In this document: positions 7,128 to 15,255 of the stretch, piece after piece
How positions within the stretch are numbered: the first letter of the stretch is position 1
Layout: each line of letters starts with the position of its first letter
DNA from: an uncultured Fretibacterium sp.
GTDB taxonomy: Bacteria; Synergistota; Synergistia; Synergistales; Aminobacteriaceae
Assembly: GCA_937892105.1 (NCBI GenBank)
Contig: CALAUZ010000229.1
Coordinates: forward strand, 1 to 22,258
Reading direction: 5' to 3'
Length of the DNA stretch: 22,258 bases
Translations under genes and position numbers: made by a program
The notes under the pieces: model-generated
Told to the model about the DNA's origin: nothing
Seen by the model: the letters and a program-made list of their open reading frames with translations, nothing else
Database searches by the model: none

Positions 7128-7607
7128 TTGAGGCTTTCTACAACAGCGCGTTACAGCCTTAGAGCGTTATCCGACTTATGCTCACGCACGGACAATGAAC
7201 CCGTCTCGGTCAGCTGCATAGCTTCACGCCAGAACATACCCGTGAACTACCTGGAACAGCTCTTCGGGAAACTCAGGCGCGGCGGAATACTTGAAAGTGT
7301 CAGGGGTGCGCAGGGAGGCTACATTCTTGCACGCCCGGCGGGTGAGATAACGATTGCCGAGATACTTCAGGCGTTGGGTGAACCTGTGATATTCGGCTCA
7401 TGCCAGACAGAGAAAGGTTGCGAAAATGCAGTAACATGTCCAACGTTCAACTTGTGGCGGAAAGTCAAAGGTTCAGTTGACGAGATACTCAGGACTACAA
7501 CACTTGAGGATATTGCTGACGAGAAAGTTTCACTCCTTGAGACAACAATCCCTGACCCAGAACGCGAAAAAGTCAGGAATAAAGCACTGAAATTAAAGGG
7601 GGAATAG
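7128..7607 (+). CDS. iscR: IscR-like Rrf2-family [2Fe-2S] transcriptional regulator
   Basis: The start is the TTG at 7128, not an upstream ATG: the family begins MRLST..RY.LRAL and here the reading is (M)RLSTTARYSLRALSDL, with AAGGAG 11 nt upstream. That gives 159 residues. Residues 1-80 are the winged helix (IPVNYLEQLFGKLRRGGILE as recognition region, then RGAQGGYILAR as wing). Three cysteines fall at 92, 98 and 104, spacing C-X5-C-X5-C, exactly the positions of the cluster ligands in E. coli IscR. This supports the chosen start and a cluster-sensing role. It is the first gene of an operon with nifS (8 nt later) and iscU, so it likely senses Fe-S status and controls its own operon. The Rrf2 regulator CymR of cysteine metabolism is a related alternative, but it lacks these cysteines. 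Confidence 0.9.
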   Translation: MRLSTTARYSLRALSDLCSRTDNEPVSVSCIASRQNIPVNYLEQLFGKLRRGGILESVRGAQGGYILARPAGEITIAEILQALGEPVIFGSCQTEKGCENAVTCPTFNLWRKVKGSVDEILRTTTLEDIADEKVSLLETTIPDPEREKVRNKALKLKGE

Positions 7608-7615
7608 CTGTTAAT

Positions 7616-8806
7616 ATGTTCGTATACATGGATCACACTGCAACAACGCCGACAAGTCCCGAAGTTATGAAAGCTATGATGCCGTACTTTGGGGAGATTT
7701 TCGGCAATCCTTCCAGCGTTTACTCGTTCTCACGTAAAAGCAGGCAGGCAATCGACAAGGCTCGTAACCAGGTTGCGGGCGCACTCAATGCTGACCCGTC
7801 GGAAATATTCTTCACTGGTTCAGGGACAGAGGCCGATAACTGGGCACTCAAGGGCACGCTTGAGAAGGGGAAAATTGCCGGGAAAAACCACATCATCACT
7901 ACATCTATTGAACATCACGCGATACTACACACGTGCGAGTATCTGAAGAAGGTTGAGGGTGCGGAAGTAACATACCTTCCCGTAAACTCCGAAGGTCTTG
8001 TGAGCGTTGAGGACGTAAAAAATGCCATAACTGACAAGACGGCGTTAGTGTCAATAATGTTCGCGAATAATGAAGTCGGAACGATAGAGCCTGTATCGGA
8101 AATCGGAGCGTTATGCAGGGAGAGGCATATACCTTTCCACACGGACGCAGTTCAGGCAGCAGCCCACCTCAAAATAGACGTTAAGGCAATGAACATAGAT
8201 ATGCTTTCCATGTCGGCTCATAAGATGTACGGCCCTAAAGGTGTAGGAGCGTTATATCTCCGCAAAGGTCTTAACCCTGAGAACTTCATTCACGGCGGTG
8301 CGCAGGAACGCAGGCACAGGGCAAGCACGGAGAATATTGCCGGAATAGTAGGATTTGGCGAGGCAATGGAGATATTGCAGGAAAGGCTTGAGGAGGACAA
8401 GGCGTTGAACTCGGCACGCAGAGACAGGCTTATTGCGGGGATACTTGAGCGAATACCTCATGCAAAGCTGAACGGTGCAACGGGTGATAATCGTCTGCCG
8501 AATAACATTAACTTCAGCTTCATCGGTGTTGAGGGAGAGACATTGCTGTTAGACCTTGACGCTAAGGGAATAAGTGCTTCAACGGGGAGTGCGTGTTCAT
8601 CGGAGAGCCTTGACCCTTCACATGTATTGCTTGCGCTGGGGCTGAAACATGAGATGGCTCACGGTTCGCTGCGTTTCACGATAGGGAGGCTTACGAATGA
8701 TGAGCAGATAGATTACTTGCTTGATGTACTGCCTGAGATAGTATCGAGGCGGAGGGCAATGTCGCCGTTATGGGAAGACTACATCAAATCACAGGGAGGA
8801 AAATAG
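7616..8806 (+). CDS. nifS: Cysteine desulfurase, NifS/IscS class
   Basis: 396 residues, normal length for the group I desulfurases that take sulfur from L-cysteine, via PLP and an active-site persulfide, and hand it to the scaffold IscU. Seen in order: N-terminal VYMDHTATTPTSPEVMKAM; the PLP region SGTEADN and IEHHAIL; HTDAVQAAAHLKIDV; the Schiff-base lysine Lys203 in SMSAHKMYGPKGVG; RRHRASTENI; and the mobile catalytic loop with Cys327 in STGSACSSESLDPSHVLLAL. The start ATG is 8 nt after the iscR-like stop, with GGGGGA upstream inside the end of that gene. The iscU gene follows after 4 nt. All key residues are present. Confidence 0.96.
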   Translation: MFVYMDHTATTPTSPEVMKAMMPYFGEIFGNPSSVYSFSRKSRQAIDKARNQVAGALNADPSEIFFTGSGTEADNWALKGTLEKGKIAGKNHIITTSIEHHAILHTCEYLKKVEGAEVTYLPVNSEGLVSVEDVKNAITDKTALVSIMFANNEVGTIEPVSEIGALCRERHIPFHTDAVQAAAHLKIDVKAMNIDMLSMSAHKMYGPKGVGALYLRKGLNPENFIHGGAQERRHRASTENIAGIVGFGEAMEILQERLEEDKALNSARRDRLIAGILERIPHAKLNGATGDNRLPNNINFSFIGVEGETLLLDLDAKGISASTGSACSSESLDPSHVLLALGLKHEMAHGSLRFTIGRLTNDEQIDYLLDVLPEIVSRRRAMSPLWEDYIKSQGGK

Positions 8807-8810
8807 AGTT

Positions 8811-9227
8811 ATGGCATTAGATTACAGCCAGAAGGTAATGGATCACTTCATCAACCCTCGCAATGTAGGAGAGATACCAGACGCGGACGGTGTAGGTGAG
8901 GCAGGGAACCCAAAATGCGGGGACATCATGAAGATATATTTAAAGGTGAACCCTGAGACGAAGATAATAGACGATGTAAAGTTCAAGACGTTCGGTTGTG
9001 CGAGTGCTATTGCGTCATCGAGTATGGCTACGGAGATGATTAAGGGGCGTAACATCGAAGATGCCTGGAACCTGACAAACAACGCGGTTGCGGAAGCTCT
9101 TGACGGTCTGCCGCCGATAAAAATGCACTGCTCAGTGCTTGCGGAAGAAGCGATACATACAGCACTGAACGATTACAGGGAGAAACACGGAATGCCGGTT
9201 ATCCCGATGGAACATCACGAAGATTAG
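8811..9227 (+). CDS. iscU: Fe-S cluster assembly scaffold, IscU/NifU N-terminal type
   Basis: 138 residues. This is the stand-alone scaffold domain on which NifS sulfur and iron are built into a cluster. The cluster ligands are all visible: Cys36 and Asp38 in GNPKCGD, Cys63 in FGCASAIASSS, and His106-Cys107 in MHCSVLAEEAI. The chaperone-recognition LPPVK motif of classical IscU appears as LPPIK (100-104). The start ATG follows GGAGGAAAATAGAGTT only 4 nt after the nifS stop. No HscA/HscB, ferredoxin or A-type carrier follows; the operon ends in a hairpin terminator. This minimal regulator-desulfurase-scaffold set is common in anaerobes. Confidence 0.95.
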   Translation: MALDYSQKVMDHFINPRNVGEIPDADGVGEAGNPKCGDIMKIYLKVNPETKIIDDVKFKTFGCASAIASSSMATEMIKGRNIEDAWNLTNNAVAEALDGLPPIKMHCSVLAEEAIHTALNDYREKHGMPVIPMEHHED

Positions 9228-9240
9228 AAAAGTGTATGAT

Positions 9241-9273
9241 CCCTCCTCTTAGACATGGGGAGGGTTAATTTTT
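9241..9273 (+). terminator. Rho-independent terminator after iscU
   Basis: CCCTCCTC (9241-9248) pairs with GGGGAGGG (9257-9264), eight pairs with one U-G, around an 8-nt loop, followed by TTAATTTTT. It lies 14 nt after the iscU stop. The TAA stop of the convergent citG gene (9267-9265) is embedded in the T-tract. Confidence 0.85.
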
Positions 9274-10110
9274 CTCAAGCGCATAAATGAAGTACGTTAC
9301 CGCCAGCAAATCCCCAGCCCCTCCAGGACTAATCCACTGCACAATATACTCATCATCAAGCCTGCGTATATCCTCAATCCCGAAACCTGACGCAATCATT
9401 CTCCCCGCATTCCTCATAACTTCCTGAGCCGTCTTAACGTCATGGCGTGATATTATGTTTGTGTCCTGAGCATTGGCCATAATGTGAATTAACGTTCTCG
9501 ACATAGCGTCATTCATCGCCATTCCATCACCAAGATACCCTCTCAATGCCGGAAGCGATACTTCCCTCACAACAGCATAACCAGCTTCAGCCTCGCCGCG
9601 AATCCCTGTTATGCCGTGTTCGATGTACACTCTTTCTCCCTTAGTGAGCATGGCAGAAGGTTTTGTTTTTGCGTTGGCGAAATCACGTCTGCATATCCCG
9701 GCGCACATTTCACCAGCAAGCCTCATGGTCTCATCAGCCGTAATTTCACGCCCAAAACCGGCAATGTATCCCGCACAAGAACATAGAAGTCCCAGCGAGA
9801 ATATTTCCCCTTTATGGGTGTTTACGCCTTCTGTGGCACGAAACATTCTGCGTTCAGCCTCAACGCCTGTTCTACGGACTGACGGGAAGACTTCAGCAGG
9901 AGGAATACCCTTCATTCCCCCTGCCCTTCCTTCTTCAGCGAAATCAACGAAACTTGAAGCCAGACTCGCCGCACTCTTCATGAACGTGAAAAAATCCATA
10001 TCCCTGTGCGCTCCTGAGTTATTGCGGTCAACAAGGCCAGGTTTGGGAGTGGCCGAAACCTCAAGCAGCATCGCCTCAAGTGCCAGCCTCCCAATCTCAT
10101 TACTCGTCAT
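9265..10110 (-). CDS. citG: Triphosphoribosyl-dephospho-CoA synthase (CitG/MdcB)
   Basis: 281 residues, close to the usual ~290. The enzyme makes the precursor of the prosthetic group of citrate lyase or malonate decarboxylase from dephospho-CoA and ATP. Family marks are LLEVSATPKPGLVDRNNSGA (16-35), HRDMDFFTFMKSAASL, GVNTHKGEIFSLGLLCSCAG (95-114), KGERVYIEHGITGIRGEAEA and the C-terminal AQDTNIISRHD. No citrate lyase or malonate decarboxylase subunit is in the window, so the partner must lie elsewhere. Its start overlaps the 3' end of the RND gene by 11 nt; GAGGA in the acidic-tail codons of that gene serves as the ribosome-binding site. Coupling to an efflux pump gives no functional clue. 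Confidence 0.9.
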   Translation of the reverse strand: MTSNEIGRLALEAMLLEVSATPKPGLVDRNNSGAHRDMDFFTFMKSAASLASSFVDFAEEGRAGGMKGIPPAEVFPSVRRTGVEAERRMFRATEGVNTHKGEIFSLGLLCSCAGYIAGFGREITADETMRLAGEMCAGICRRDFANAKTKPSAMLTKGERVYIEHGITGIRGEAEAGYAVVREVSLPALRGYLGDGMAMNDAMSRTLIHIMANAQDTNIISRHDVKTAQEVMRNAGRMIASGFGIEDIRRLDDEYIVQWISPGGAGDLLAVTYFIYALEKN

Positions 10111-13100
10111 CGTCCTCGTATTCGTCTTCGTCAGGGTCTTTATCGCCGTATTCCCTGCCTCTTATCCTGTCCCACCACAGCCACATTCGCCATACGCATT
10201 TGTATGCCGCAGGTATCGACAACATCGCAAGCATTCCGCCGGCAATAAGTCCTCCTATGGCAACTACTGCAATGGGGCGTTTCATCTCGGAGCCTCTGCC
10301 TGTTGAAAGAAGCGGCATTAGCGACACTACCGATGTAACTACGGCCATCAACAGCGATTTGAACCTTACATGGCACGCTTCTTCCACCGCCTCGTAAGGG
10401 TGAGTTCCCTTCAGCCTCAGAACTTCTGCGTAATCGACAACGACAATGGCATTGTTGACGACCATTCCGACAAGCATAATCATGCCGATTAGGGCGAAGA
10501 TTGAGACATTAACGCCTGAGATCAGCATTGCCGGAACAACTCCTATTGCTGCCATAGGTACTGTAGCCAGAATTACAATGCTGTATATCCATGACTCCAG
10601 TATTGCCGCAACAACAAGGTACGTTACTACTATTGCTATTACAAGCGTCCTTATAAGCTCCGTAAAGTTCTCGGCCATGTCCTCCTGTTCACCGCCGAAA
10701 TTAATGCTTACACCTTCAGGAATCGTCATTGAGTTCACTACCTCGCGCATTCTTGCGTTTCCTTCGCCTGACGTAATGTAACGTACTCTGCCCGTAACAA
10801 CAACAGCCCTCTCGCGTTCAACCCTTCGTATCTCCGTAGGGCCATCGCTCCATGATATGTCAGACATCTCGTCAAGAGGCACAAGTCCGTAACCCGTCAT
10901 TATGGGCAGCTCATGAGCCGTGAATATATCGCTTGCCTTTTCGCGGGATATTCTGGCCTTTATGTCGTACTCGTAGCCTCCCTGACGGAATTTCCCTGCA
11001 TCTCTGCCTATGAGGTAGCCTCTTACTATGCTGGAAAGGTCGGAGATGTTCAGCCCCAAAGGTGCAAGCCTCCATCGTATAGGCTTTATCTGCAACTCAG
11101 GCTTTCCCATTTCCATTTCGATGGAGAGGTCTCTTATGCCCGGAATTACTCTGCCTTTTGCCCTTATGTCCTCCGCAATGTTGTAGAGCTGGTTCAAGTC
11201 CTGACCCTTAATCTGTATCTCTATAGGGTTTCCGAAACCTGAACGTGTCGCGGCAATAGATACCTGAACACCGGGAAGACTGGTAAGGTATGGCCTAATC
11301 TTATCGGCGAGGTCTTGGGTTGACGGCCTGTCCGGATCATCGTTGAGGTACAGTGCGACCTGTGCTTCATTGATGGCACGGCTGCGCATTGAGCTGGCTA
11401 CGGTTGAGACAACGTTCTTGATGTACTTGCGTTCCGGAATGGAATTGATGTAGTCCTCAACATGATAGACAAGAGCCGAAGTCCGTGTTATAGATGAGTT
11501 GTTGTCGAGCGTGAGGGTTATTCTCACTGTCCCGTCATCTGTGGAGGGTGTGAACTCCGTACCTATGAAGCCTCCGAGTTTCAGTGAACCGTAAGTCGCC
11601 AGAATTGTAAACACCACCGTAAGGAATGGAAACCGCATGGCCACATGAAGAATGATGAAGAATAAATCCCTGAAGCCGTCAAATATCCAGTTCCACCAGC
11701 CCGTCAGTATCTTCCCGATTAACGGAAGCTCTGCGCTGTCTCCCTTTTGCTTCTTTATGCGTGCGGCAAGACATGGAGTAACCGCCATCGTTACCCAGAG
11801 TGAGAAGGCTGTAGCATACACGATTGTTACGGCATAAGGTTTGAGGAACTGACCCGCAATCGTTGACATCAACGCAACAGGCATGAACACTCCCAAATTC
11901 GTCAACACTCCTGCGAGGACTGACATTGAGATTTCGACCGTACCTTCTTCAGCGGCCGCAAAAGGTTCGTATCCCATGTCCCTGAACCTGTATATGTTCT
12001 GAATGATGAGTATTGCGTTCATGACAAGCGTACCCATTGAGAGAGCAAGGCCAAGTGTACTCATGAGGTTGAGGGTGTAGCCGTGAATTTGCAGAGGAAC
12101 GAACGTAGCCGCAAACGCAACAGGCATTGAGAACGCTACGATGAACGTTGCGGAGAACCTTCCCAAGAAAAGGTATATTACAAGTGCCGTAAGAGCTATA
12201 CCGATTGCAGTATCGCGTATGATGTTCTTCACTGCCGACTCTACGAAGCTGGTATCATCGTAAGTATATTCGTATGTGAAGTCTGGGTAATCTCTCATTG
12301 TACGTGTCATTAAACGCTTAATGAGCCTGCCTGCTTCCACAACGTCAGCATTTGAGCGCGGACTTATTCTCAGCTGAACGACAGGTTTCCCGTCAGCACG
12401 AGCCATACTTCTCTGGTCTTCCTCGCCGTCAACTACTTCACCAAGCATTGAGAGCCTTACGGGCTGTCCGTTTGGTGTGGGAATGAGTATGTCTTCAAGC
12501 TGTTCGACTTCGTTGAACTCACCCATGAGGCGCAGTGATACTTCGTCTTTGGTCTGAGTAACGTAACCTGAGGGCGTAGTCTGATTGTTTGCGGCCACAA
12601 CGTTGCAGACCTGCATATAGTTTATGCCGTAATCGCTTAATGCCGCAGGGTCAAGGTTAATATGTATCTCCCTGTCCCTTCCGCCTGTAACGTCAACCCT
12701 TCCGACACCTTCAACCCTCGCAACAACGGGCTGTATTCTGTCCTCAATCATCTTCTTTGCGGTTTTCTCCGGCATTGATGAGCTGAACGAGACAATGAGG
12801 AATGGCTGTGCGCTTATGTCGAATTTGCTGGAGACTGGTTCATCGGCATCATCTGGCAAATCTGGGACTTTTGCTTTGACCTTGTTGTTCACGTCAACTA
12901 GTGCCAGGTCTGGATTTGTACCGGCCTCCATTTCTACGGCTACCATTGAGATACCCTCGATTGAGTATGTCGTTATGGACTTGAGGTTTTCGAGGTCAGC
13001 CAATGCGTCTTCGAGAGGCTTGCTGATGAGCTGTTCTATTTCGTTTGGGCCGGCACCTGTGTATGTTGTGCGGACGAGTACGAATGGAAGCTCGACATCA

Positions 13101-13216
13101 GGATACAGAGTAACACCCAGAGTGAAATAGCTTGAAATTCCCAGCAGTATCCAGATAACAACAGAACACCCGGTAAAGACCGGGTGCGTAATGCAAAACT
13201 TTATAAATCCTCTCAT
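10100..13216 (-). CDS. RND-superfamily efflux transporter (AcrB/HAE1-like), lacking TM4 aspartates
   Basis: 1038 residues, the full length of a drug-efflux RND pump of the inner membrane, working with a membrane fusion protein and an outer-membrane channel. Visible are TM1 with the LYPDVELPFVLVRTTYTGA start of the porter domain, the two repeated halves, and the TM4 (about 380-408) and TM10 (about 905-930) segments. Where AcrB-type pumps have the proton-relay pair Asp-Asp in TM4 (GLLVDDAIVVVEN), this protein reads GTLVMNAILIIQN, with Met399-Asn400 and Gln406. TM10 reads VVNNAIVVVDYA and keeps Asp928, but has Asn instead of the AcrB-type Lys. The C-terminus is a strongly acidic tail (DEDEYEDDDE). 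It lies 9 nt after the fusion protein gene; no TolC-like gene is in the window. Proton coupling in the usual way is doubtful. Confidence 0.9.
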   Translation of the reverse strand: MRGFIKFCITHPVFTGCSVVIWILLGISSYFTLGVTLYPDVELPFVLVRTTYTGAGPNEIEQLISKPLEDALADLENLKSITTYSIEGISMVAVEMEAGTNPDLALVDVNNKVKAKVPDLPDDADEPVSSKFDISAQPFLIVSFSSSMPEKTAKKMIEDRIQPVVARVEGVGRVDVTGGRDREIHINLDPAALSDYGINYMQVCNVVAANNQTTPSGYVTQTKDEVSLRLMGEFNEVEQLEDILIPTPNGQPVRLSMLGEVVDGEEDQRSMARADGKPVVQLRISPRSNADVVEAGRLIKRLMTRTMRDYPDFTYEYTYDDTSFVESAVKNIIRDTAIGIALTALVIYLFLGRFSATFIVAFSMPVAFAATFVPLQIHGYTLNLMSTLGLALSMGTLVMNAILIIQNIYRFRDMGYEPFAAAEEGTVEISMSVLAGVLTNLGVFMPVALMSTIAGQFLKPYAVTIVYATAFSLWVTMAVTPCLAARIKKQKGDSAELPLIGKILTGWWNWIFDGFRDLFFIILHVAMRFPFLTVVFTILATYGSLKLGGFIGTEFTPSTDDGTVRITLTLDNNSSITRTSALVYHVEDYINSIPERKYIKNVVSTVASSMRSRAINEAQVALYLNDDPDRPSTQDLADKIRPYLTSLPGVQVSIAATRSGFGNPIEIQIKGQDLNQLYNIAEDIRAKGRVIPGIRDLSIEMEMGKPELQIKPIRWRLAPLGLNISDLSSIVRGYLIGRDAGKFRQGGYEYDIKARISREKASDIFTAHELPIMTGYGLVPLDEMSDISWSDGPTEIRRVERERAVVVTGRVRYITSGEGNARMREVVNSMTIPEGVSINFGGEQEDMAENFTELIRTLVIAIVVTYLVVAAILESWIYSIVILATVPMAAIGVVPAMLISGVNVSIFALIGMIMLVGMVVNNAIVVVDYAEVLRLKGTHPYEAVEEACHVRFKSLLMAVVTSVVSLMPLLSTGRGSEMKRPIAVVAIGGLIAGGMLAMLSIPAAYKCVWRMWLWWDRIRGREYGDKDPDEDEYEDDDE

Positions 13217-13225
13217 GGCAAAGTA

Positions 13226-14335
13226 TTACCCCTCGTTAGTTTCGTCAGGCGTGTTTCTTCCCGCAATGCCGACATTCCTTACAATCCCTGCTCCGTCATA
13301 AAGAACCCTGTTTCCGCTGGTGATCAATGCGTCTCCAGGTTTGAGGCCAGATGTTACGACGACTTTTCCTTCGCGCCCTTCGCCTGTTGTAATGGCGGTG
13401 AGTTTTGCCCTGTTTCCGTCCGCAATGTACACTGACTGGCTGTTACCCCTGTACACTACGACGTTTGACGGGATTACTACGACACTCTGCTGACTGCTGA
13501 CCTTGAACCTTCCCTCAACGTATGTTCCAGGCAGTATCCCAGAGTTTTCCGGCAATCCTACTGTTACCGGGTAAAGTCCTGAGCCTGACTGAGCTTCGGG
13601 GCTTATGCGCTTTACGAAACCCTGATGTGTTGTGCCGTCAACGCGGATTTCAACAGTAGTGCCGCGATTAATCTTCATGATGTCCTTCTTCGAGACCATC
13701 AATTCGGCCTCCATTTCCTTCGGGTCAACAATTGACAGCAACACTGCTCCTGCCTCTGCGATTTCACCAGGTTCAACATTTCTTGCCGACACTATGCCGT
13801 TGATGCTTGCCTTGAGGCTTGTGCGCTGGAGAGATGACTGCGTGGATTTCAAGGCTGCTTCTGCCGTCTTCATGCGGGAATATGCCGCGTCAACTTCGGA
13901 TTTTGATATGCCTCCCTTTGCGTTGAGCTGCTTCAGCCTGTTGTAGTTGAGGGCTGCCTCATCGTATGCTGTTTTCCCAGACTGAACCTGCGCTCCTCTC
14001 GCCGCAACCTGAAGTGTTATTACCGTCTGGCCTGCCTTTACAGGGCTTCCTACATCAACATTAACGCTCCTCACGATTTCACGCTCATATGTAGTGATGT
14101 TCTGAGTATGGGCGGATTTTGCCTGGCCGTAATAGCTTCTCCATGTCTCCCAGTCTGATGTCCTGAGTATCTCTGTCTCTACGGGGTAGACTGTTTCCGT
14201 CTGTGTCTCAAGTGAACGGAGATTAGCTTCTGCCTGTGCCAGCTTTGCTCTTACCTGAGTGCTTACGAGGAAGCCGACCCCTGCCAGTAACAATACCCAC
14301 ATTAATATTCTTATGCGCACAAAAAATTTCAGCAT
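13226..14335 (-). CDS. RND efflux membrane fusion protein (periplasmic adaptor)
   Basis: 369 residues, typical of HlyD/AcrA-type adaptors that link an RND pump to the outer-membrane channel. An N-terminal membrane anchor (about 8-27, WVLLLAGVGFLVSTQV) lacks a lipobox cysteine, so it is not a lipoprotein. Then come the first lipoyl half (VRSVNVDVGSPVKAGQTVI), an alpha-helical hairpin (about 125-170, with SEVDAAYSRMKTAEAALKST), the second lipoyl half (INGIVSARNVEPGEIAEAGA), a beta-barrel (TVEIRVDGTTHQGFVKRI) and the membrane-proximal domain (VVVIPSNVVV). Start ATG at 14335 follows GAGGTGATAAAGG. It is the first gene of the three-gene adaptor-pump-citG operon. Confidence 0.93.
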   Translation of the reverse strand: MLKFFVRIRILMWVLLLAGVGFLVSTQVRAKLAQAEANLRSLETQTETVYPVETEILRTSDWETWRSYYGQAKSAHTQNITTYEREIVRSVNVDVGSPVKAGQTVITLQVAARGAQVQSGKTAYDEAALNYNRLKQLNAKGGISKSEVDAAYSRMKTAEAALKSTQSSLQRTSLKASINGIVSARNVEPGEIAEAGAVLLSIVDPKEMEAELMVSKKDIMKINRGTTVEIRVDGTTHQGFVKRISPEAQSGSGLYPVTVGLPENSGILPGTYVEGRFKVSSQQSVVVIPSNVVVYRGNSQSVYIADGNRAKLTAITTGEGREGKVVVTSGLKPGDALITSGNRVLYDGAGIVRNVGIAGRNTPDETNEG

Positions 14336-14385
14336 AAACCTTTATCACCTCGTAAAAATTTTGTGAAAATGCTTTGTGAGACCGC

Positions 14386-14394
14386 ATTATAGCA
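14386..14394 (-). promoter_or_regulatory. Extended -10 promoter of the efflux operon
   Basis: On the minus strand TGCTATAAT is a perfect extended -10, about 50 nt before the ATG of the fusion protein. TTCACT at a 19-nt spacer is the nearest -35-like word. It marks a new transcript separate from the upstream hydE/GT6 operon. Confidence 0.55.
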
Positions 14395-14430
14395 CAGTAC
14401 AACACAGCGGAGTGAATAAAATGTGAAGTC

Positions 14431-15255
14431 TTACAAGTGCCTCGAAAGAATAATATCTCTGAGAAGGCAGAGTACCTTTGCGAAGTGTGATGATGTTATG
14501 CGCGTGAACAGTGATTTTTTCTGCTTTATACCTGTTTCCTTGAACTTTTCCGTGTCGAAAAACTTTGATTTATCCCGTATTTCTATCTTAATGTCAAAAG
14601 GAAGCTGCCAGCCTTCAGGATATCCGTATGAAGGCGTGAGGATTTTTACCGCCCTGCCATTCTCAAGAACATACCTGTTGAATTGTGATTCGTCATGCCA
14701 CAGTGCAATCTTGTTGCGTGAGAAGTCTGCGTTTACCCTCGCCGAAAGTATCTCGGACATTATCATGAAGTCCCCTGTTCTACCGCAGTACAATCCGCCC
14801 ATAACGTACCTTCCACCTGCATTGTAGGGAACATATGCCGATGATTTATGGTCTCTCTCGTAAGGGCAGTATATGCTTTTTCGCTTCCAGTATCCGGGGT
14901 GCATTACTGCGGAAAGCTCCTCGCCGTCTCCCGGCAAAAATTCATTGATGCTTATTGTTTCGCGGCAGAAAAGGTTAGAGTTTGCGAACATGAGATAGTC
15001 ATTCCCCGAAATATCTTCCCTGAACCTGCAAAACACATGAAACCTCATAAGCGTAATCAGAGGCCATGGCATAGGATCAATGTAGAATGCTTTAACTCTG
15101 TCATTAACGGGTATTCTTTCGGGGCTGTCTGTGAAAACATAGTAACGCTTCAAGACATCGGGCATAAATTTTTTCTCAAAGGAGCGGTAAAATCCTTCCC
15201 AGAAAAGATAATAGCTGCCAGTGCATAAATACAATATCCCTATGCTTTTTCCCAT
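14431..15255 (-). CDS. GT6-family glycosyltransferase (ABO/alpha-1,3-galactosyltransferase-like), NxN type
   Basis: I choose the ATG at 15255-15253 (274 residues); the longer frame would start at a TTG. The protein matches the GT-A fold family GT6, which adds GalNAc or Gal in alpha-1,3 linkage to galactose acceptors. Seen are IGILYLCTGSYYLFWEGFY at the N-terminus, YYVFTDS, then LMFANSN with Asn92-Ser-Asn94 where mammalian enzymes have the metal-binding DxD. Later come SAVMHPGYW, YERDHKSSAYVP, GGRYVMGGLYCG, the catalytic-region IALWHDES (183-190) and YPEGWQLPF. Bacterial GT6 enzymes such as that of Bacteroides ovatus have NxN and work without metal. There is no transmembrane anchor. It overlaps the 3' end of hydE by 16 nt, so is co-transcribed. 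Donor and acceptor cannot be read from sequence. Confidence 0.85.
   Translation of the reverse strand: MGKSIGILYLCTGSYYLFWEGFYRSFEKKFMPDVLKRYYVFTDSPERIPVNDRVKAFYIDPMPWPLITLMRFHVFCRFREDISGNDYLMFANSNLFCRETISINEFLPGDGEELSAVMHPGYWKRKSIYCPYERDHKSSAYVPYNAGGRYVMGGLYCGRTGDFMIMSEILSARVNADFSRNKIALWHDESQFNRYVLENGRAVKILTPSYGYPEGWQLPFDIKIEIRDKSKFFDTEKFKETGIKQKKSLFTRITSSHFAKVLCLLRDIILSRHL

Noticed and set aside
9611..10397. Plus-strand frames over citG and the RND gene (up to 231 codons)
   Set aside because: Compositional shadows antisense to well-identified genes; no recognisable domain and low-complexity Ser/Pro-rich content.
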